The notes under the pieces were generated by a model, which ran no database searches, was not told the DNA's origin, and saw only the letters and a list, made by a program, of their open reading frames with translations. The translations under genes and the position numbers were made by a program. From positions 25,619,704-25,683,703 of the forward strand of contig NC_088304.1 of NCBI RefSeq assembly GCF_032854445.1: a stretch of 64,000 bases of DNA. Direction: 5' to 3'. The DNA comes from Liolophura sinensis (Eukaryota; Mollusca; Polyplacophora; Chitonida; Chitonidae). Every line of letters begins with the position of its first letter. The stretch's first letter is position 1. This document shows, in pieces, positions 1 through 12,639 of the stretch.

Positions 1-1055
1 ATTCAGTTATGCAAACTATACACCCTCACATGAAACTGTTAAAATGCAATATTCATTAAGCACTGCATTGATGACGATGCAGTGAAAGGTAACTAGTTTC
101 ATGCGATGTTCCAGGGTGAAACGTGTAGTCAGTGCATATTTATTTGTGTTTTATCAGGGTCCAATTATATATCCATCAAAAAACGTTTCAAGACAAAAAA
201 AGTAATACGGATATTATGATGAATGCTAAATTTTGATAAGATAAATGCTCAGTTAACTATTCCATTTGATCATATTTAACACCTTATCTGACAGGCGTGT
301 CGTTGGTTATTGTATAACGTTTTTCTCAGCAATTTGAATTGGGAACAAAAGTTATACTTCCTTCTGAAATTAATCCTATAAAGTTCTCGGTATTATTTAT
401 ACATTGTCTATGTTAAACTGTATACTGCTGTACGCAACATGGTAGCGTAGGAGTTCTCATATTTTTGAGTGGGTGGGAGTTGGGATGTGGTAGGTATGCT
501 AGGATACTCAATACATCTGTTTGATTGGTGTTTTAAGCCGTACTTAAGAATAGTTCACTTATGCGACGGCGGCCAGCATTATGGCGGAAAGAGCTCGGGG
601 GGAGATACCCAATACATGTCAGCAGCAGAAAACACACGATATGAATATAAACATATTGTAACAGCAAAAGATGCAAAAGGAGATTTTAATATGCTGCTTA
701 AATGCTTTGATTGTTTTAGGTATATTTTGTTTGTAAATCGGTGTCTGTGAAAGTTCATTGTGACTTTAATAGCTTGCAATCTATTGCAAGATTGTGAAGT
801 AGCAAAAGTGGATGAGAAATCGTTTTCTGTGCAGTCTATAGAATGTTGCTGTCAGTTCTGTGACGACGTTGTTCAATACCACGTTTCGATCTCTAATCGT
901 AGTTATATATCATTTGGCACAGAATAACATGGAATTGCACTGCGCATTGTATTTCTGCTCACCACATTGCGTATACATAATGCAAGATACTGCAAGATAA
1001 CGTAATAACTGACAGTTTATTCCTAGTTTAACAATTCAATGTTCTGGTTTCCACT
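1..1055. other. Gene-free AT-rich stretch with one SINE scrap
   Basis: No coding feature is recognised. Positions about 514-600 hold a minus-strand remnant of the V-SINE family 3' end (ATTGGTGTTTTAAGCCGTAC followed by the GACGGCGGCCAGCATTATGG block), without the tRNA head. The open frame over it is the SINE read in antisense, not a gene. Confidence 0.6.
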
Positions 1056-1275
1056 AAGAAGATCTGGCTTCCAGAACGAACATCCGGTTTACAGAACGAA
1101 CACCTGGCTTTCAGAACGAACATCTGGCTTTCAGTATAAAAGATCTGGCTTCCAGTACGAAGATCTGGCTTCCAAAACGAAGTATGAAGATCTATCTTGG
1201 AGAAAAAAGATCTGGCGTTCAGTACAAAGAGATCTGGCTTTCAGTACAAAGAGATCTGGCTTCCAGAAAGAAGAT
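1056..1275. repeat. 21-bp tandem repeat
   Basis: About ten imperfect copies of a unit like AGATCTGGCTTCCAGAACGA. Variants are CATCTGGCTTTCAG and GATCTGGCTTTCAGTACAA, with unit length near 21 bp. Because 21 is a multiple of three, an open frame of 130 codons crosses the array and reads a repeated RSGFQ motif on the plus strand. There is no start context, splice signal or downstream domain to suggest that it is translated. Confidence 0.75.
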
Positions 1276-2519
1276 TTGTATAAAATTCTGGACAAACAAG
1301 GGATATGTTTTCAAGAGCGACGCATAATCGACAATAAGCAATTATACATAGATCGATTACGGGAATTTAGAGGTTTACTATTAAGGGGTTTCATTATGAA
1401 TAGAGCTATGATTGATGGACAGAGGCTGTAGAGGACGGAGTTACTGACCAAAAGTTACTGTGGTTTTTTCCCGTTGTGCCTGTGGTATTGCCAGGCGAAA
1501 TGAAGGCCTTACTCGAATTGTGGGAAACTTAATGTTCAGTGTAATGTGAAATAATTGCTTTAAGGTCTTGCTTTGTGAACGTTATTTGATAAAACCGGGA
1601 ACGTTTATGGCATCTCTGCCTAGTATCACACAAATCAGGCATGGTAACCTAAACGCAGTTCTAGTAACGACAGAAGTGGGAATCACGAATGTTCAGTTCA
1701 AAGCAAATCCCCCAAACTGCAAATAGTTTTTTTGTGATCAGTCATTTAATTTTTTAACAGTTTAAAATGTCTCTCTTGAAACCAAACGGAACTCTCATGA
1801 AGAGACTTTTTAGAAGACGTTCTGACAGCGCACTCAAATCTTTGTTAACGGAGTCTTTAACATTTGTCCAAACTGTCTGTTCATTTTGGTCAGTTTTTGA
1901 CATCCTTAAAACCAAACCAAACGCTGGTTATTGGAATGCAGCTCGGGAGCTTTGACGTTTGGATCTGTGAAGCCAACAGCGCAATAGGCGACAGAGAAGG
2001 GTAATCAGCTCTCTAGCTGTTCTCGGAGATAAGAAGTTAAAAGTCCAAATCGATTGGTGCCAGCGCTCTTAAATCAGTAGGGTAAACTTCCGCCGCAGCG
2101 GGCAGCCTTGACAGAGGGCAGAAATGGTCCCACTTAAGACGGCGCTGTCTGAAATAATGAGGTGGGACTGGAACGTGTCAAGGAAGCACGATTAGATACA
2201 TATTATCGAAACTAATAACTGGGCTTTGATGGACAAGCGATCATATCTGACCTACAGTGGAGAATATCATTGACATTTAGGAACTCAAGACTTGAGAGAT
2301 ATGCTATATAGAAGGCTTTCTTTTCGATAATTTCCTTGGGTTATTTCAGCTCTAACAGCCTTGCTCGACTGTATGCTTATTACCTATATGAGAGGGCAAC
2401 GACCCTTCGTTTATTGTAATATACCCAGACAATTTATCAACACAAAACTCATGAAAACAGGGTTGTCAGAGAAATCCTCCCAAAATAATATCCCATCTTG
2501 TGGCGTAATATAGTTAGGA
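1276..2519. other. No recognised feature
   Basis: Unique-looking AT-rich DNA. Only short open frames occur and none resembles a known domain. I see no RNA gene. Confidence 0.5.
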
Positions 2520-2640
2520 CCGGTTCAGAGCTGGATTGACAAGGGGCCGTATTTCACCGGTTACGTGTCACTATTTGCCAGTAACACTGTGTCGATGCTC
2601 CGGTTTCACTCTGTATCCTGTTGCTGTTACATATCCAGGA
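2520..2640. mobile_element. Foldback element, single arm end
   Basis: Contains the outer arm signature of the foldback family: CCGTATTTCACCGGTTACGTG, then a CACTATTTGCCAG-like block and ACTGTGTCGATGCTCCGGTTT. No partner arm in inverted orientation lies within a few hundred bases, so this is a solo arm. Confidence 0.6.
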
Positions 2641-3126
2641 TAAAACTAATGGATCAAACGACTAAAACCGCTTTCTGGTTCCCTGGAAGGCTGAAGCCAT
2701 TGGAGAATTCAAATACAGCTCTCACTGCAATGCCCTTTAAGCGTGTCGGATTACCAGGTAACTGGCGAAAGGTTCAGCATTTCTCGGAGCACTGTGGTGT
2801 CCTCTTCACAAGACCCACATCAGTTCCAGAATTAAACGATTAAGGAATGGTGATACGCACCTTCAAACACTGGCCTTTTCGACTTTTCAATGTAAAAATT
2901 TGCCAAACATTTATCCCAGCTAGCATTTCTGCAGAGAAATGTACGCTGTGCATGGTAACATTGAAGAACAACATTGAGAGACAAACTGGTTGTCTTCATC
3001 TGGGAAAGTAAAATGTCACGCTGTATAACCATGTTGTGATGAAATTACACCTAAGACCAAATTACAATGAAACAATGCAAAGGGAACAATCCTTAGGGAC
3101 AGCAACCTTCAGAAGCACGGTTTACA

Positions 3127-3310
3127 ATACTGCACAATGTGATAGCTGACAAATGGCCACACGCAAGCTGCAAAACCCAGCCTCTTGTCACGGTGTTATT
3201 CTGTTTCTGTAAATGTTTAAGCACTAGTAGCTTAAGACACACTCTAGCACCTTGGTTTGAGCAGGATGAGATAAAAATATAGTGATCTTAGTTGCATTTA
3301 CCTAATTTCG
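3127..3310. mobile_element. Foldback element, single opposite arm
   Basis: The complementary arm of the same family: AATGTGATAGCTGACAAATG, then a CACGGTGTTATTCTGTTTCTG block and TGTAAATGTTTAAGCACTAG. The order of blocks matches the left arm at 26204. The copy at 2520-2640 is too divergent and too far away to be an obvious partner. Confidence 0.55.
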
Positions 3311-4888
3311 GTTGCAAAAAGCAACCATTCATTCAGTGAATCAGTATCAGGTGCTAATGCGAGTCATAAAGCAACGTTTTCATTGGTTGAACCCTGATTA
3401 ATGACTTCGTGGACTCGAACCCAGCTGTTACCTCTTCATACAAAGCAAGTCATGAAGTTTGTTGCGCATCTCACATATGACGGTTGTTTCTCTTAGCACG
3501 TCGGTTTCTTGTACCCATAGAAATCACGAACGCTTTTTGATGCCATCATTTTAAGTCTTTCTGTTTCTTTATTTAAAATGCTTCTTTGTCAGTGTATTTG
3601 GTGCGCATGACTCATTTAAGTAAATCAATAAAACTGTGAATTTGGCTTTTTAGGCTTAACACTTTCCTAGTTAAAATTGTTATTGGATCTCGTTTATCCG
3701 AATGTTTCACGATGGATTGCAGATTGACGTAATATAAAATGTAATTTGGGTTTATGTAATATCATAATTGTAATCAAATCCAAATGCATTTGTGTTCATT
3801 GTAGTACACCATTTTTGATTATGTCGTGTTTTACGAGCTTGTCTACGTTTATAATTGACTTAATAACAAAAGAAATACAAGATGTAACATTTATTGGACG
3901 AATAGAAGTCCACATGCCTTCGTGTTTTCTATTTCCTCGAGATTTTATCACTCTTTACTTATGACGTTTGTTTATCAGAAAAAAAAGAAATGTACAATGA
4001 TGGATTGAGAGCCTTTTTTCCCCATATGCATTTTTTCGTACAAGTATATTGCCCAGACCCGATCATTCATCTGGTTAAGGCGCGTTCACGACTTCAGGGA
4101 AATCCATCTGTTCAGGCGCGAAACTGAATGATTTATCAACACAACGATGGAGATAATGTACGTCATTTGCCTCCTCAATCGCGCTATTTATTTATTGCCT
4201 TTTTGTTTACACGCCGCAAGCAACGCCAAACAAAAGCTGGTCACACGGCTGAGACACCATGGGCCAAACATTTGAGGAAACCTTTTAGATTATTTTCCCG
4301 CATTTTTATGCTACTTTGGGCATAGACTGTCAAACAAAAAAATCCACGTTCATCTTCATTTCATCCGTCCAGGAGCTTTGATCTTTTACGCTGAGTAAAA
4401 CAAGGGTAATAAAGCAGTGCCTTTTACCCGCCATGTTGGATGTGTTGAGAATGACCATAACACGTCAAAGCCATTTATCATTCCTTTGTAGGATACGACC
4501 CATTCCTTTGCAGACGGTGTATTTCCTTTTAGGTGATAAATTTCCAGTTTCGTTTCTAGTATGATAAACGGTGACCACTATAGCATGTCATTTACTGATG
4601 GCCTAAATTGAACATATTTATTTCACAGACTGTAGTTTAACTCCATGGATACGACTTGGAAGGGGGGGGGGGGACAAACGCATGTCAGACGACATGCGCA
4701 AATGGACACACCATTGTCGTCTATCACTTATTTACACAAAAGATTCATGCAGAAAATGCAAGCGATTAACAAGGCCCTCAAAATATACACCAGATTTATT
4801 TGCAATTTAGTAGACGTCACAGGTCTAAAATAAGCCAAAATATTGTGTTGTCATCACATTCATCACATCATAACAATAAAAAACCCAA
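3311..4888. other. No gene; one foldback scrap
   Basis: Mostly unique AT-rich DNA with a run of 12 G at about 4662-4673. Positions about 4795-4835 match the inner part of the foldback arm (TTTGCAATTTAGTAGACGTC followed by ACAGGTCTAAAAT). No protein domain is recognised. Confidence 0.45.
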
Positions 4889-5278
4889 TTGGAATTGTCC
4901 AAACTATATTTTCCGACAAAGTCTTTAGTGATTTATCCTAAACTTTTTTTCGGGTACAGTTATTACTTAAAAAAATACGCTACAGTTGCTCATCGCTTTC
5001 GTCATCACTTTCAAAGTTTCGATCAAGACAAAAGATGGAGACCATACCTTTGCCAGCTTGACTTGGCCGGATTGATTTCATTAGCTCTGAGCTTGCTGCT
5101 CCCTGCGAGGATCAGGGCTAAGCGTACGGAAGACGAGGGAAATCCGCCTGCGCTGGAGGCTTTTCACGTCAGAGCTGTGATGGCGGAGGCATTTGTCATT
5201 TACTTCAAAATGAGCCAAACACTGTTCCCAGACAGCGAATCTCCTTTGCTCCATTTAAACCCCAACCAGTCGTCTTAG
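4889..5278 (+). other. Unassigned 129-codon open frame
   Basis: Open frame whose second half (about 5030-5278) is richer in G+C than its surroundings and reads like ordinary protein, with a Leu-rich stretch followed by a charged segment. I recognise no family and see no splice signals that place it in a gene. It could be a chance frame or a fragment of an old element. Confidence 0.12.
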
Positions 5279-5385
5279 CTGGATAAAGAGCGGCTATTGT
5301 CCTAGTCAGTCCTTGCTTCATTTGTGACTACTACCGTTAACATCGGGTTCAAATGAAAGTATCACAACGGGCTTGTGTCATTTTG

Positions 5386-5535
5386 TACGTGAGAAGGTCT
5401 GTCAGCAACAGGTGGATGGTCGTGGGTTTCCCCCGGGCTCTGTCCTGTTTCCACCCACCGTAATGATGGCCGCCGTCGTATAAGTGAAATATTCATGAGT
5501 ACGGCGTAAAACACCAATCAAATAAATAAATCCAA
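5386..5535 (+). mobile_element. V-SINE-type SINE (RUDI-like), 3' half
   Basis: 5'-truncated copy containing the shared core of this family. A GTGGGTTTCCCCCGGG block and a second TTTCC-CCCACC block are followed by GGCCGCCGTCGTATAAGTGA and GGCGTAAAACACCAATCAAA, ending in an AAATA-type tail. The two TTTCC blocks resemble the V-domain of the V-SINE superfamily, which is why I compare it to RUDI of molluscs; the assignment is from memory and not checked by alignment. Confidence 0.8.
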
Positions 5536-5691
5536 TAAATAAATTGTGTCACTTTGGCTTAGTTACATTTTCCATTCTTGGTGGTAGGTACTTTCAAGAC
5601 TGTAAGTCTATATAGGTAGATTTCCTTTCATTTTTACGCCACATACTCAAGCCTCCAAAATGACATTGTGCATCTGTTACACAAATTGCAT

Positions 5692-6036
5692 CGCCCCCGG
5701 TGGTTCAGTTGGTAGAGTGCCCGCTTCGTGGGCGGTAGATCCAGGGTCAGTCCTATGTTGTGCCACACCTAAGACCTTAAAAGGGGAGGTTGTAGCTTCC
5801 TCGTTTGGCGTTCAGCATTAAGGGGATAATGCAATGACTGATTGATCCGTATCAGGCTTACTTGCCTTCGGTAAGTTGTCTCAGTGAAGCAACACTAGAT
5901 AAAAGAGCTGTGGAAATCCGTCCTGCAACAAGGAGGCACGTTACATGCACTCTAAAGACTCCTTCGTCGTCATATGACTGAAGAATTGTTAAGTACGACG
6001 TTAAACCCTAAGCACTCACTCACTCTTACACAAATT
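5692..6036 (+). mobile_element. tRNA-derived SINE, second family (CACT tail), full length
   Basis: Starts with a tRNA-like head: A-box region GGTTCAGTTGGTAGAGTG and B-box-like GGGTCAGTCCT. The body contains CTTGCCTTCGGTAAGTTGTC and AAATCCGTCCTGCAACAAGG. The 3' end has CGTCGTCATATGACTGAAGA, TACGACGTTAAACCC and a CACTCACTC tail. The same element recurs in both orientations at 46572, 47925 and 56236. This family differs from the V-SINE family in body and tail. Confidence 0.85.
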
Positions 6037-6379
6037 ACACAAGGTGTATACGGGTGGCACACACAACTATGTTGATGTGCATTTTTTCCACATACGCGGT
6101 AGTTTTTACAGAGCAAGATCAATCCTATTTTAGGACATTTTTCACTTTCAGTTTTCTTCTTTACGGAAACGGACAAAAAAGGTAATCGTAGATATAGTCT
6201 TGTCATGAATATAGTGCATCTCAGCGGTACAGGGTTTTATATCTGGCATGTTACTTTGATGTATATTTACGTCAACGGACGATCTATCATACCCTAGTTT
6301 ATGAACACATATATGGATTTTACAATAACAGGGAGTCAACAGGCGTTGCTTAAACACATTAAGAGTAAAGCTCATAAAT

Positions 6380-6446
6380 ATAATTAAAGACGTACAGCGT
6401 GGTGTTTAAATCCAGATCAGCGACGACAGTGTGATAGCTGGCAAAT
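6380..6446. mobile_element. Foldback arm, outer part split by a SINE
   Basis: Reads from the arm terminus (GACGTACAGCGTGGTGTTTA) to CGACGACAGTGTGATAGCTG. The arm resumes at 6705 after the inserted SINE and continues to about 6910 through GGTCACACGTATCCGGCGAA and TGGCTTTAGCCAAATTACGT. Confidence 0.75.
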
Positions 6447-6704
6447 TTATTTATTTATTTGATTGGTGTTTTACGCCGTACTCAAGAATTTTTCACTTAT
6501 ACGACGGCGGCTAACATTATGGTGGGTGGAAACCGGGCAGGGCCCGGGGGAAACCCACGACCATCCGCAGGTTGCTGGCAGACCTTCCCACGTACGGCGG
6601 AGAGGAAGCCAGCATGAGCTGGACTCACATCGACCGCATTGGTGAGAGGCTCCTGGGTCATTACGCTGCGTTAGCGCGCTAACCAACTGAGCCACAGAGG
6701 CCCC
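6447..6704 (-). mobile_element. V-SINE-type SINE inserted in a foldback arm
   Basis: Essentially full-length minus-strand copy, with its tail TTTATTTATTTATTTGATTG at the left and its tRNA-like head ending GCCACAGAGGCCCC at the right. It is flanked by a 14-bp target-site duplication: GATAGCTGGCAAAT at 6433-6446 and GATAGCTTGCAAAT at 6705-6718, with one mismatch. The duplicated sequence is part of the foldback arm, so the SINE arrived second. Confidence 0.9.
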
Positions 6705-6910
6705 GATAGCTTGCAAATGGTCACACGTATCCGGCGAAATATGGTCTTTTGTCAATTTACCTCAGTCAGGGTGTTATTTGTTACTGTCCGTGTAAATGCT
6801 TAAATAGTAGCAATTTACACGCCCCACACAGCACCATGGCTTTAGCCAAATTACGTAAAAAATGCAGTGATGATAATTGCAATTTATTAGATGTCAGTGG
6901 TCTAGAATGA
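6705..6910. mobile_element. Foldback arm, inner part
   Basis: Continuation of the arm that starts at 6380. Blocks in the same order as the arm at 26260-26460: TCAATTTACCTCAGTCAGGG, TGTAAATGCTTAAATAGTAG, ACGTAAAAAATGCAGTGATG and ATTTATTAGATGTCAGTGGT. No opposite arm follows within 2 kb. Confidence 0.7.
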
Positions 6911-8627
6911 AATACTTCACCGTTTAGTTTTATGACTGCCAATGCAAAAACTTCATCTGACATACCCTGGATGTTCACGGGCGACATGCAAATAGTGAAT
7001 GTGATTTACATATCTTTTTACAGTGATAAAGATCTTTATCGTCACAATATTTGAACAGAAATTATTAGTTGATGTGTTTAAGCAACGTGTGTTGAATATT
7101 AACTATTGTAGAGAAATTACTGGGAGAAAAATTGCTGATGGTCTTCAGTTGGGGTGCCGTATCCTTGCAATTCTGCATGCAAGGCATTTGCATTTATCCT
7201 TGTTTTGGAATGCATAATGGCAATTAACACACGGACTATTGGGTTTGCGACTTCGTACCATCTTACCACTCGAAACAAAAAAAAAACATCTATTTATTTC
7301 AGAGTTAAGTTTAATCCTGGGACAGACGCACAGAAATCAATAATTAAGCCCATGTAAGCTTGATTTGATCACGTTTCACCCGCGAATACGGAATTAAGGT
7401 TTAGCATAGAGCAGGCTAAATACACCGTCTACATGTGCTGAGAAGACACCACCAGTCAAAGCTGCGAGGACAAAGTGATAAGTGATAATTGACAATATGT
7501 CTCCCATAACCTTTGGAATAAGCTCTGTTACTTTTTCCCTGCCGTGCCTAAAAATACCGTTAGCTTTCCGCCGCACCCGACATTTTGGCGACCTTAGGCT
7601 TCGTCAATTATCCTGTCTACTCTTGGGTAATAAAACACAGCCCAAGGTGGCGTAACAAACTCACCGATCCATCAGCCTAGTTAAAGCGTGGAAATGCCAT
7701 GTTCACCTGAAAAACCCACACAACCATTGCCTAATTTTGACATGGAAATTGATTACTGCCTACGGAACACGCGGAATGTTGGAACAGTCTCACCTTTGGG
7801 CAGGGACTCTGATTATTATCTCACCTTTGGACAGGGAATTTGTGAAATTTCCCAGACTCCGGTGCTTTTGGGGTCATCAATGCCATCAAGCGATCGACAG
7901 TCGTCATTTAAGTATTATTAGCGCAGTGGAGATTCGTGTTTTGGCATAACAACACTTTTAAAACTATTATAGCACACGATTTAGACACTGGTTAAATGTA
8001 ATCACCTAGAACACTGTTTACTCCTTCTGACATGTTTGAAAACTTCTCTGTACATGAATTTATGCGTTGAAACAGACACTCGTATGCCGTATATATAATA
8101 CCTGTGTATACTGTATGCGTATGCCTTTGTATGTTTCGTATTAAAATTGTTTGTAAAACATGGTTTTAAGATTGTGCCCTGTGGATGTTTGGTTCATCTT
8201 CGATACTCGAGAATACATCTTAGCTCGGTGTTATGCTAATCTTAACTCAACCGTGTAAGACTGTGTTTTATACTTGGCTCGATACTGAGTTTTACCTGAA
8301 TTTCTGCTTACCTGATGTTGTACGCAATTGTTTGCTGAAATTGCGTATTGGCCAAGCACAGGCCAACTCAGTAAACAAATATCAGCAAACATTAATGTAA
8401 ATACTGTGCAAGGAAATATCCTTTAATCTAGGCTCGTTATGCCTGAGCTATACTCAGTCACGCCCTACAGTCGCGCCCACAACAGCTTTGTACTTCTAAT
8501 TTTCCAAAGTACATATGCTTAATCATTATCTCCATTTAAGTTTCTAAATGTCCGACAACCCAGACGGCTGCATCTTTAGTTGTCAGTGCCATCAGGTGGC
8601 ATACAGTTACAACACGAGTTTCGTGGT
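6911..8627. other. No gene recognised
   Basis: AT-rich DNA with only short open frames of no recognisable family. I see no repeats other than a short local duplication near 7790-7840 (CACCTTTGGGCAGGGA and CACCTTTGGACAGGGA). Confidence 0.5.
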
Positions 8628-9030
8628 CACGTGATCCGTCTTTTTAAGAAGAGCACCCAGTAATCCCAGACAAGGTCACGGTGCGGTAGCTAGAATCTAA
8701 TCATGACCCCTGGCAAGTATAGGTGTAACCTTACGTGAAAGAATCCTTTACATCATAATTACCGGATCGATAAGGGGAACTGTCATGGGGGTATTCTCTG
8801 ATCAATGAAATTACCTGTTACGTCACAATGAAAAGGGCACGATCGTGAATGTCCTGCCTTATCATATGTCCTAACTAGTTCGTGATTTGTCCTTGAGAAA
8901 AAAATCCGGCCGTGCACCCTGTAATCCTGATCGAGGTCGCGATACTCTCTAATCCTTAACATTGACCCGTGGGAAATGGTTAACGTAACAGAGCTTTTAG
9001 AATCAATGAAGTTACATCCGCACACAATTG
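8628..9030. repeat. Diverged direct duplication, about 250-bp offset
   Basis: The segment from about 8628 (CGTGATCCGTCTTTTTAAGA, then GCACCCAGTAATCCCAGAC and ATCTAATCATGACCCCTGG) is repeated from about 8880 (CGTGATTTGTCCTTGAGAAA, then GCACCCTGTAATCCTGATC and TCCTTAACATTGACCCGTGG). The two copies are clearly related but diverged. Confidence 0.5.
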
Positions 9031-9582
9031 CTTATATCAGTTAAAAAAATCAGAGGGTCATAGATTTACTTTCGGAACGCGTGTCAAAGCTATCAAATTC
9101 GCAAAATTACCGGCTTGCAATTTCATTTTCGACCACTTTTCTTCATAAAGCTCTCTACTTTTCATGGCAACAAAAACCAATATACCTTTGTTCTGATATA
9201 ACACTTACACAAGCTGTATGTGAAGCCATCATTACTGTGGTAATTTAGCCTCAGCCCTCACCGTCTGCCCTCATCCCGGAAAGTCCATTTAACCACAGTG
9301 ATGTCTTGTGCAATTCATTTATTCATTCCTCATGAGCTATCCCCGGACATTAGGACCTCAATGTACCTCATTATTGCAGAATTTCAATCGAGACAAATAA
9401 AGGGATACTGTGATAACTGATACTTGGTCACAATGACCACTTACTACTAAACGACCATTTTGCGTTATCCCATATACCAGCACTGGTAGTGAGACAAAAC
9501 ATATATAACATATATATATATAAATACACATATATACCCCTCATATAAGCACAGTTTACTGCAACACCTCTCTATCGGTTGC

Positions 9583-9735
9583 AGAATGGATGGAATGCTC
9601 TTTGAATACCTTCTTAATTCTTTGATGGTTTGTGTTAAACGTCGCTTTGGGAATTGGCCTTGCGATTATGACCTGGACCGTCAATATTGGTTGTTTGGCT
9701 GGTATACGAATGTCTGTTTAATGCCGACGCGTAGA
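9583..9735 (+). mobile_element. 3' tail fragment of the RT element family
   Basis: Shares TTTGGGAATTGGCCTTGCGA, GACCTGGACCGTCAATATTGG-like and GGCTGGTATACGAATGTCTG blocks with the tails following the reverse transcriptase copies at 36.1 and 58.3 kb. No coding part of the element is present, as expected for a strongly 5'-truncated insertion. Confidence 0.65.
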
Positions 9736-12639
9736 TTCTACACCCATCTGGATGTCCATTATTACACAGGTTCAATACTGGAAGGTGTTATTAGACTAAA
9801 CTGACAAACACATTCACAAATAAACATTTAAATGCATATTTTGTGTTTAAAATGTAACCCAGCATCATTGGTGCTGCACGTCCTGACAGTGAAATGATTT
9901 TCTTGCTGGAAACTTATCCACAGAATATTTTTCTGAAATTAATGTTCTTAGACATAACGTATGAAAACTCTTTTCCTCTTACTCCCAACGGAATTGTCTG
10001 AGCCTTTTCCCATGGCAATGATATCATCTGTGCGCTCAATTCTACCACATAATACACAAGCTATATGGCTTTTTAAATATCACAGAAGAAAAGAAGTGGG
10101 TCAATCAATTGATTGTAGGCCTTCGACAAAAAAAGATGGTTGGGGAAATCCATCAAGATCAGGCAAAATACCGTGAATAATTTCAGAGGACGCATGGGAA
10201 CTATCAATCAGCGGACAATGCTAGGGATTTAATAACCTTTTGTGGACATTATTCGTCCAGCAAAATCAACTCGGTATAATCAGTAGTGGTGCATTTTTTC
10301 CGAGTCCTAAATAATTTAGTGGCCATCAAAACACTATCGGTCCCACTATACTAATAAATAACATCGAATAATATGACTGACTGAGCAGGTAATTTGTCAT
10401 CACTGTTAGGTTTATTAAATGGAGAATTGGTTAATGAGAATTTCGCCATAAATACAGTATGAAACAAAGAAGGGAACATCCCTGCACTATTTGAATTCAG
10501 GTCAAGGTTAGGAATCTGGCTGTCAAGTGATATCCGTATACTAGCAGTCAACCAAAGTGCACATTCTGGTTAAATATCGAAAAGCCATTCAGTGAATCAA
10601 CACCTTACACACGCCACCTAAGAGCTAGAAAATTACATAAACTACGAAATTAGAAGGGATTTGTGCAAAGGGAATTAATCACCAGTTTTCAATGGTGTTA
10701 AATGAAATCCATATCTCAAATCGTGTACCACAACAGTTTTAAAGTTGTCGATAATCAAGTTATATATCTCATATCAACTGCAGTGAGGTTCATTCATTCT
10801 CCAATTATGCAGATTTTATCATTTGTAATCTTTCTCACCTGCGAGCTACATCACGTTACTTTTAACCTTAGTGAGCATGGTCCATCTAAGGTCCAGATAA
10901 AGTTGATGAAGTGTCGTTAATTTTAATTTCGTTATCAGGAACAAGAATACACCAGCATGGAGAGTTAACACCAATGTAGTTGGTCACACGTCACCCCTGA
11001 TATCCGGCTATAAATCAATTTACCTCATTTACGTTTGTTTTCTCATTCTTCATGTTTATATAAAGGCATTTTTTGATGAAAAGAGAAAGATAAAATCATA
11101 ATTAAAGGGAAACTTAAGTGGTCCATATTTAACCAATTGATCCTAATCTAAAACAAATTATAACTGTCATACGTAACTCTCAGATTGCTTTCACTCACGT
11201 AGCTGTTTAATTGTAGGCATTAGGCTGTCGTGTTCATGTATATATTTTTGACATCGGTATAAACCACAGTTGGAAACTTAATGCTTAAAATATCATTTAC
11301 TCCGAACAATATTGAGCTCTGGCAGCGCCTGAAGTCTACACGTTGCACATGTCACCCAAAGCCAAATTTGAAATGGAGTTTTCAGTTCGCAATGATATCT
11401 TTAGCTATCACTTGCCTTTGTGTCTCTAGCGCCGTCAAATTACTGCACTGTTTGCTGACAAACAGTGTGAAATTCAATCTGCTTAAGTGGAATATACCCT
11501 GCTGTTGTCCTAAAGCATTTGGCCAGTAACACGAAACCATTTGCATCAGTGCTAAGCAAAACTATCTGAATAAATGAATGACAAAATACCACAATTATGC
11601 TCAGAGATGCAAGCATAACATCAAATTCTCTTTGGTGTAAACCGTAACCCTATTCTCATGGCAATGCTCTATCAATTTTATTTGTTTGTCAAGTGGTATA
11701 TGTTTCGGGAAACATCGATAAAAAGCGGACATAAAGGGCAACTCGGGAATTCATGGAAATATATTCCAAGACCCCAGATGCTAATCGCTAAATTGCATAT
11801 CGGTTTTATCACTTTTTTTTACCATTATGTTATGGTATCTGAAACAAGGCGGAACGTTTGGAAACAGGTAGTCGAAGTATAACTAACAAATTTGTAACCG
11901 AAATTAATGTTGAAACTTCTTAATCTCTGCTACCGAATCACTGATACTGAATATTACAGTGACAGTTTTTACTATAACCAGAACACCTCTGTTAGCCTGT
12001 TGAGCGTCACAAACAGTGTCAAATGAATGTCTTGCCTTATAGTCTTTGTGAATATATTCATTTAAAATTGAATGACTGACTGAATGACTATGTAATCAAA
12101 GCGTCGAAAGAGACATTCGTGTATCAGCCGTCAAACAAAATGGACGATTAATGATCAATAATCTCAACACCACCGCAATCTGTGTAGTGGAGTGGAATTG
12201 TCGACACCACAGATAAGGAAGTTTAACACATGAAACATGCATACATTTAGAGAAGCTCAACATCTTAGCATACAAATCTTAGGAATTTTATCAAATTCAC
12301 CTTGTTTTTATAATAGCTTTACCTTGGAATTGAAAATAGCGTGGACAAAAAGTCCATTGCATCAAACACCTTATAAAAGAACATCCACTAAACCTCATTA
12401 TGTTTAGTTTGCCCACAGACGAAATATTTTTTTCTAATTCTTTCTCGAACGAATGTTGAAAACGTTTTGCTTAAAACCGGAGAGAGTTTTAAACTTTGCC
12501 CTTCCATGACAATCCGATAAATTCCTTTCGTACATCACCTAATGACTAATGAGGTGACAGGTTTGAATCCAACGGTCCTTGTTTGGGGAAGGATCCCCGA
12601 GTCCTCTTCCTTTGCATTGTTCTGGTGTTATTTTGCATG
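9736..12639. other. No gene recognised
   Basis: About 2.9 kb of AT-rich DNA without a recognisable protein domain or complete repeat. A short match to the RT-element tail (ACATTCGTGTATCAGCCGTC) lies near 12113. Confidence 0.45.

Noticed and set aside
1039-1431. 130-codon open frame over the 21-bp array
   Set aside because: It stays open because the repeat unit is a multiple of three; there are no gene signals.
6650-6704. tRNA gene candidates at SINE heads
   Set aside because: Each has A- and B-box-like sequence but continues into the SINE body, lacks a proper acceptor stem and occurs only as part of the repeat.
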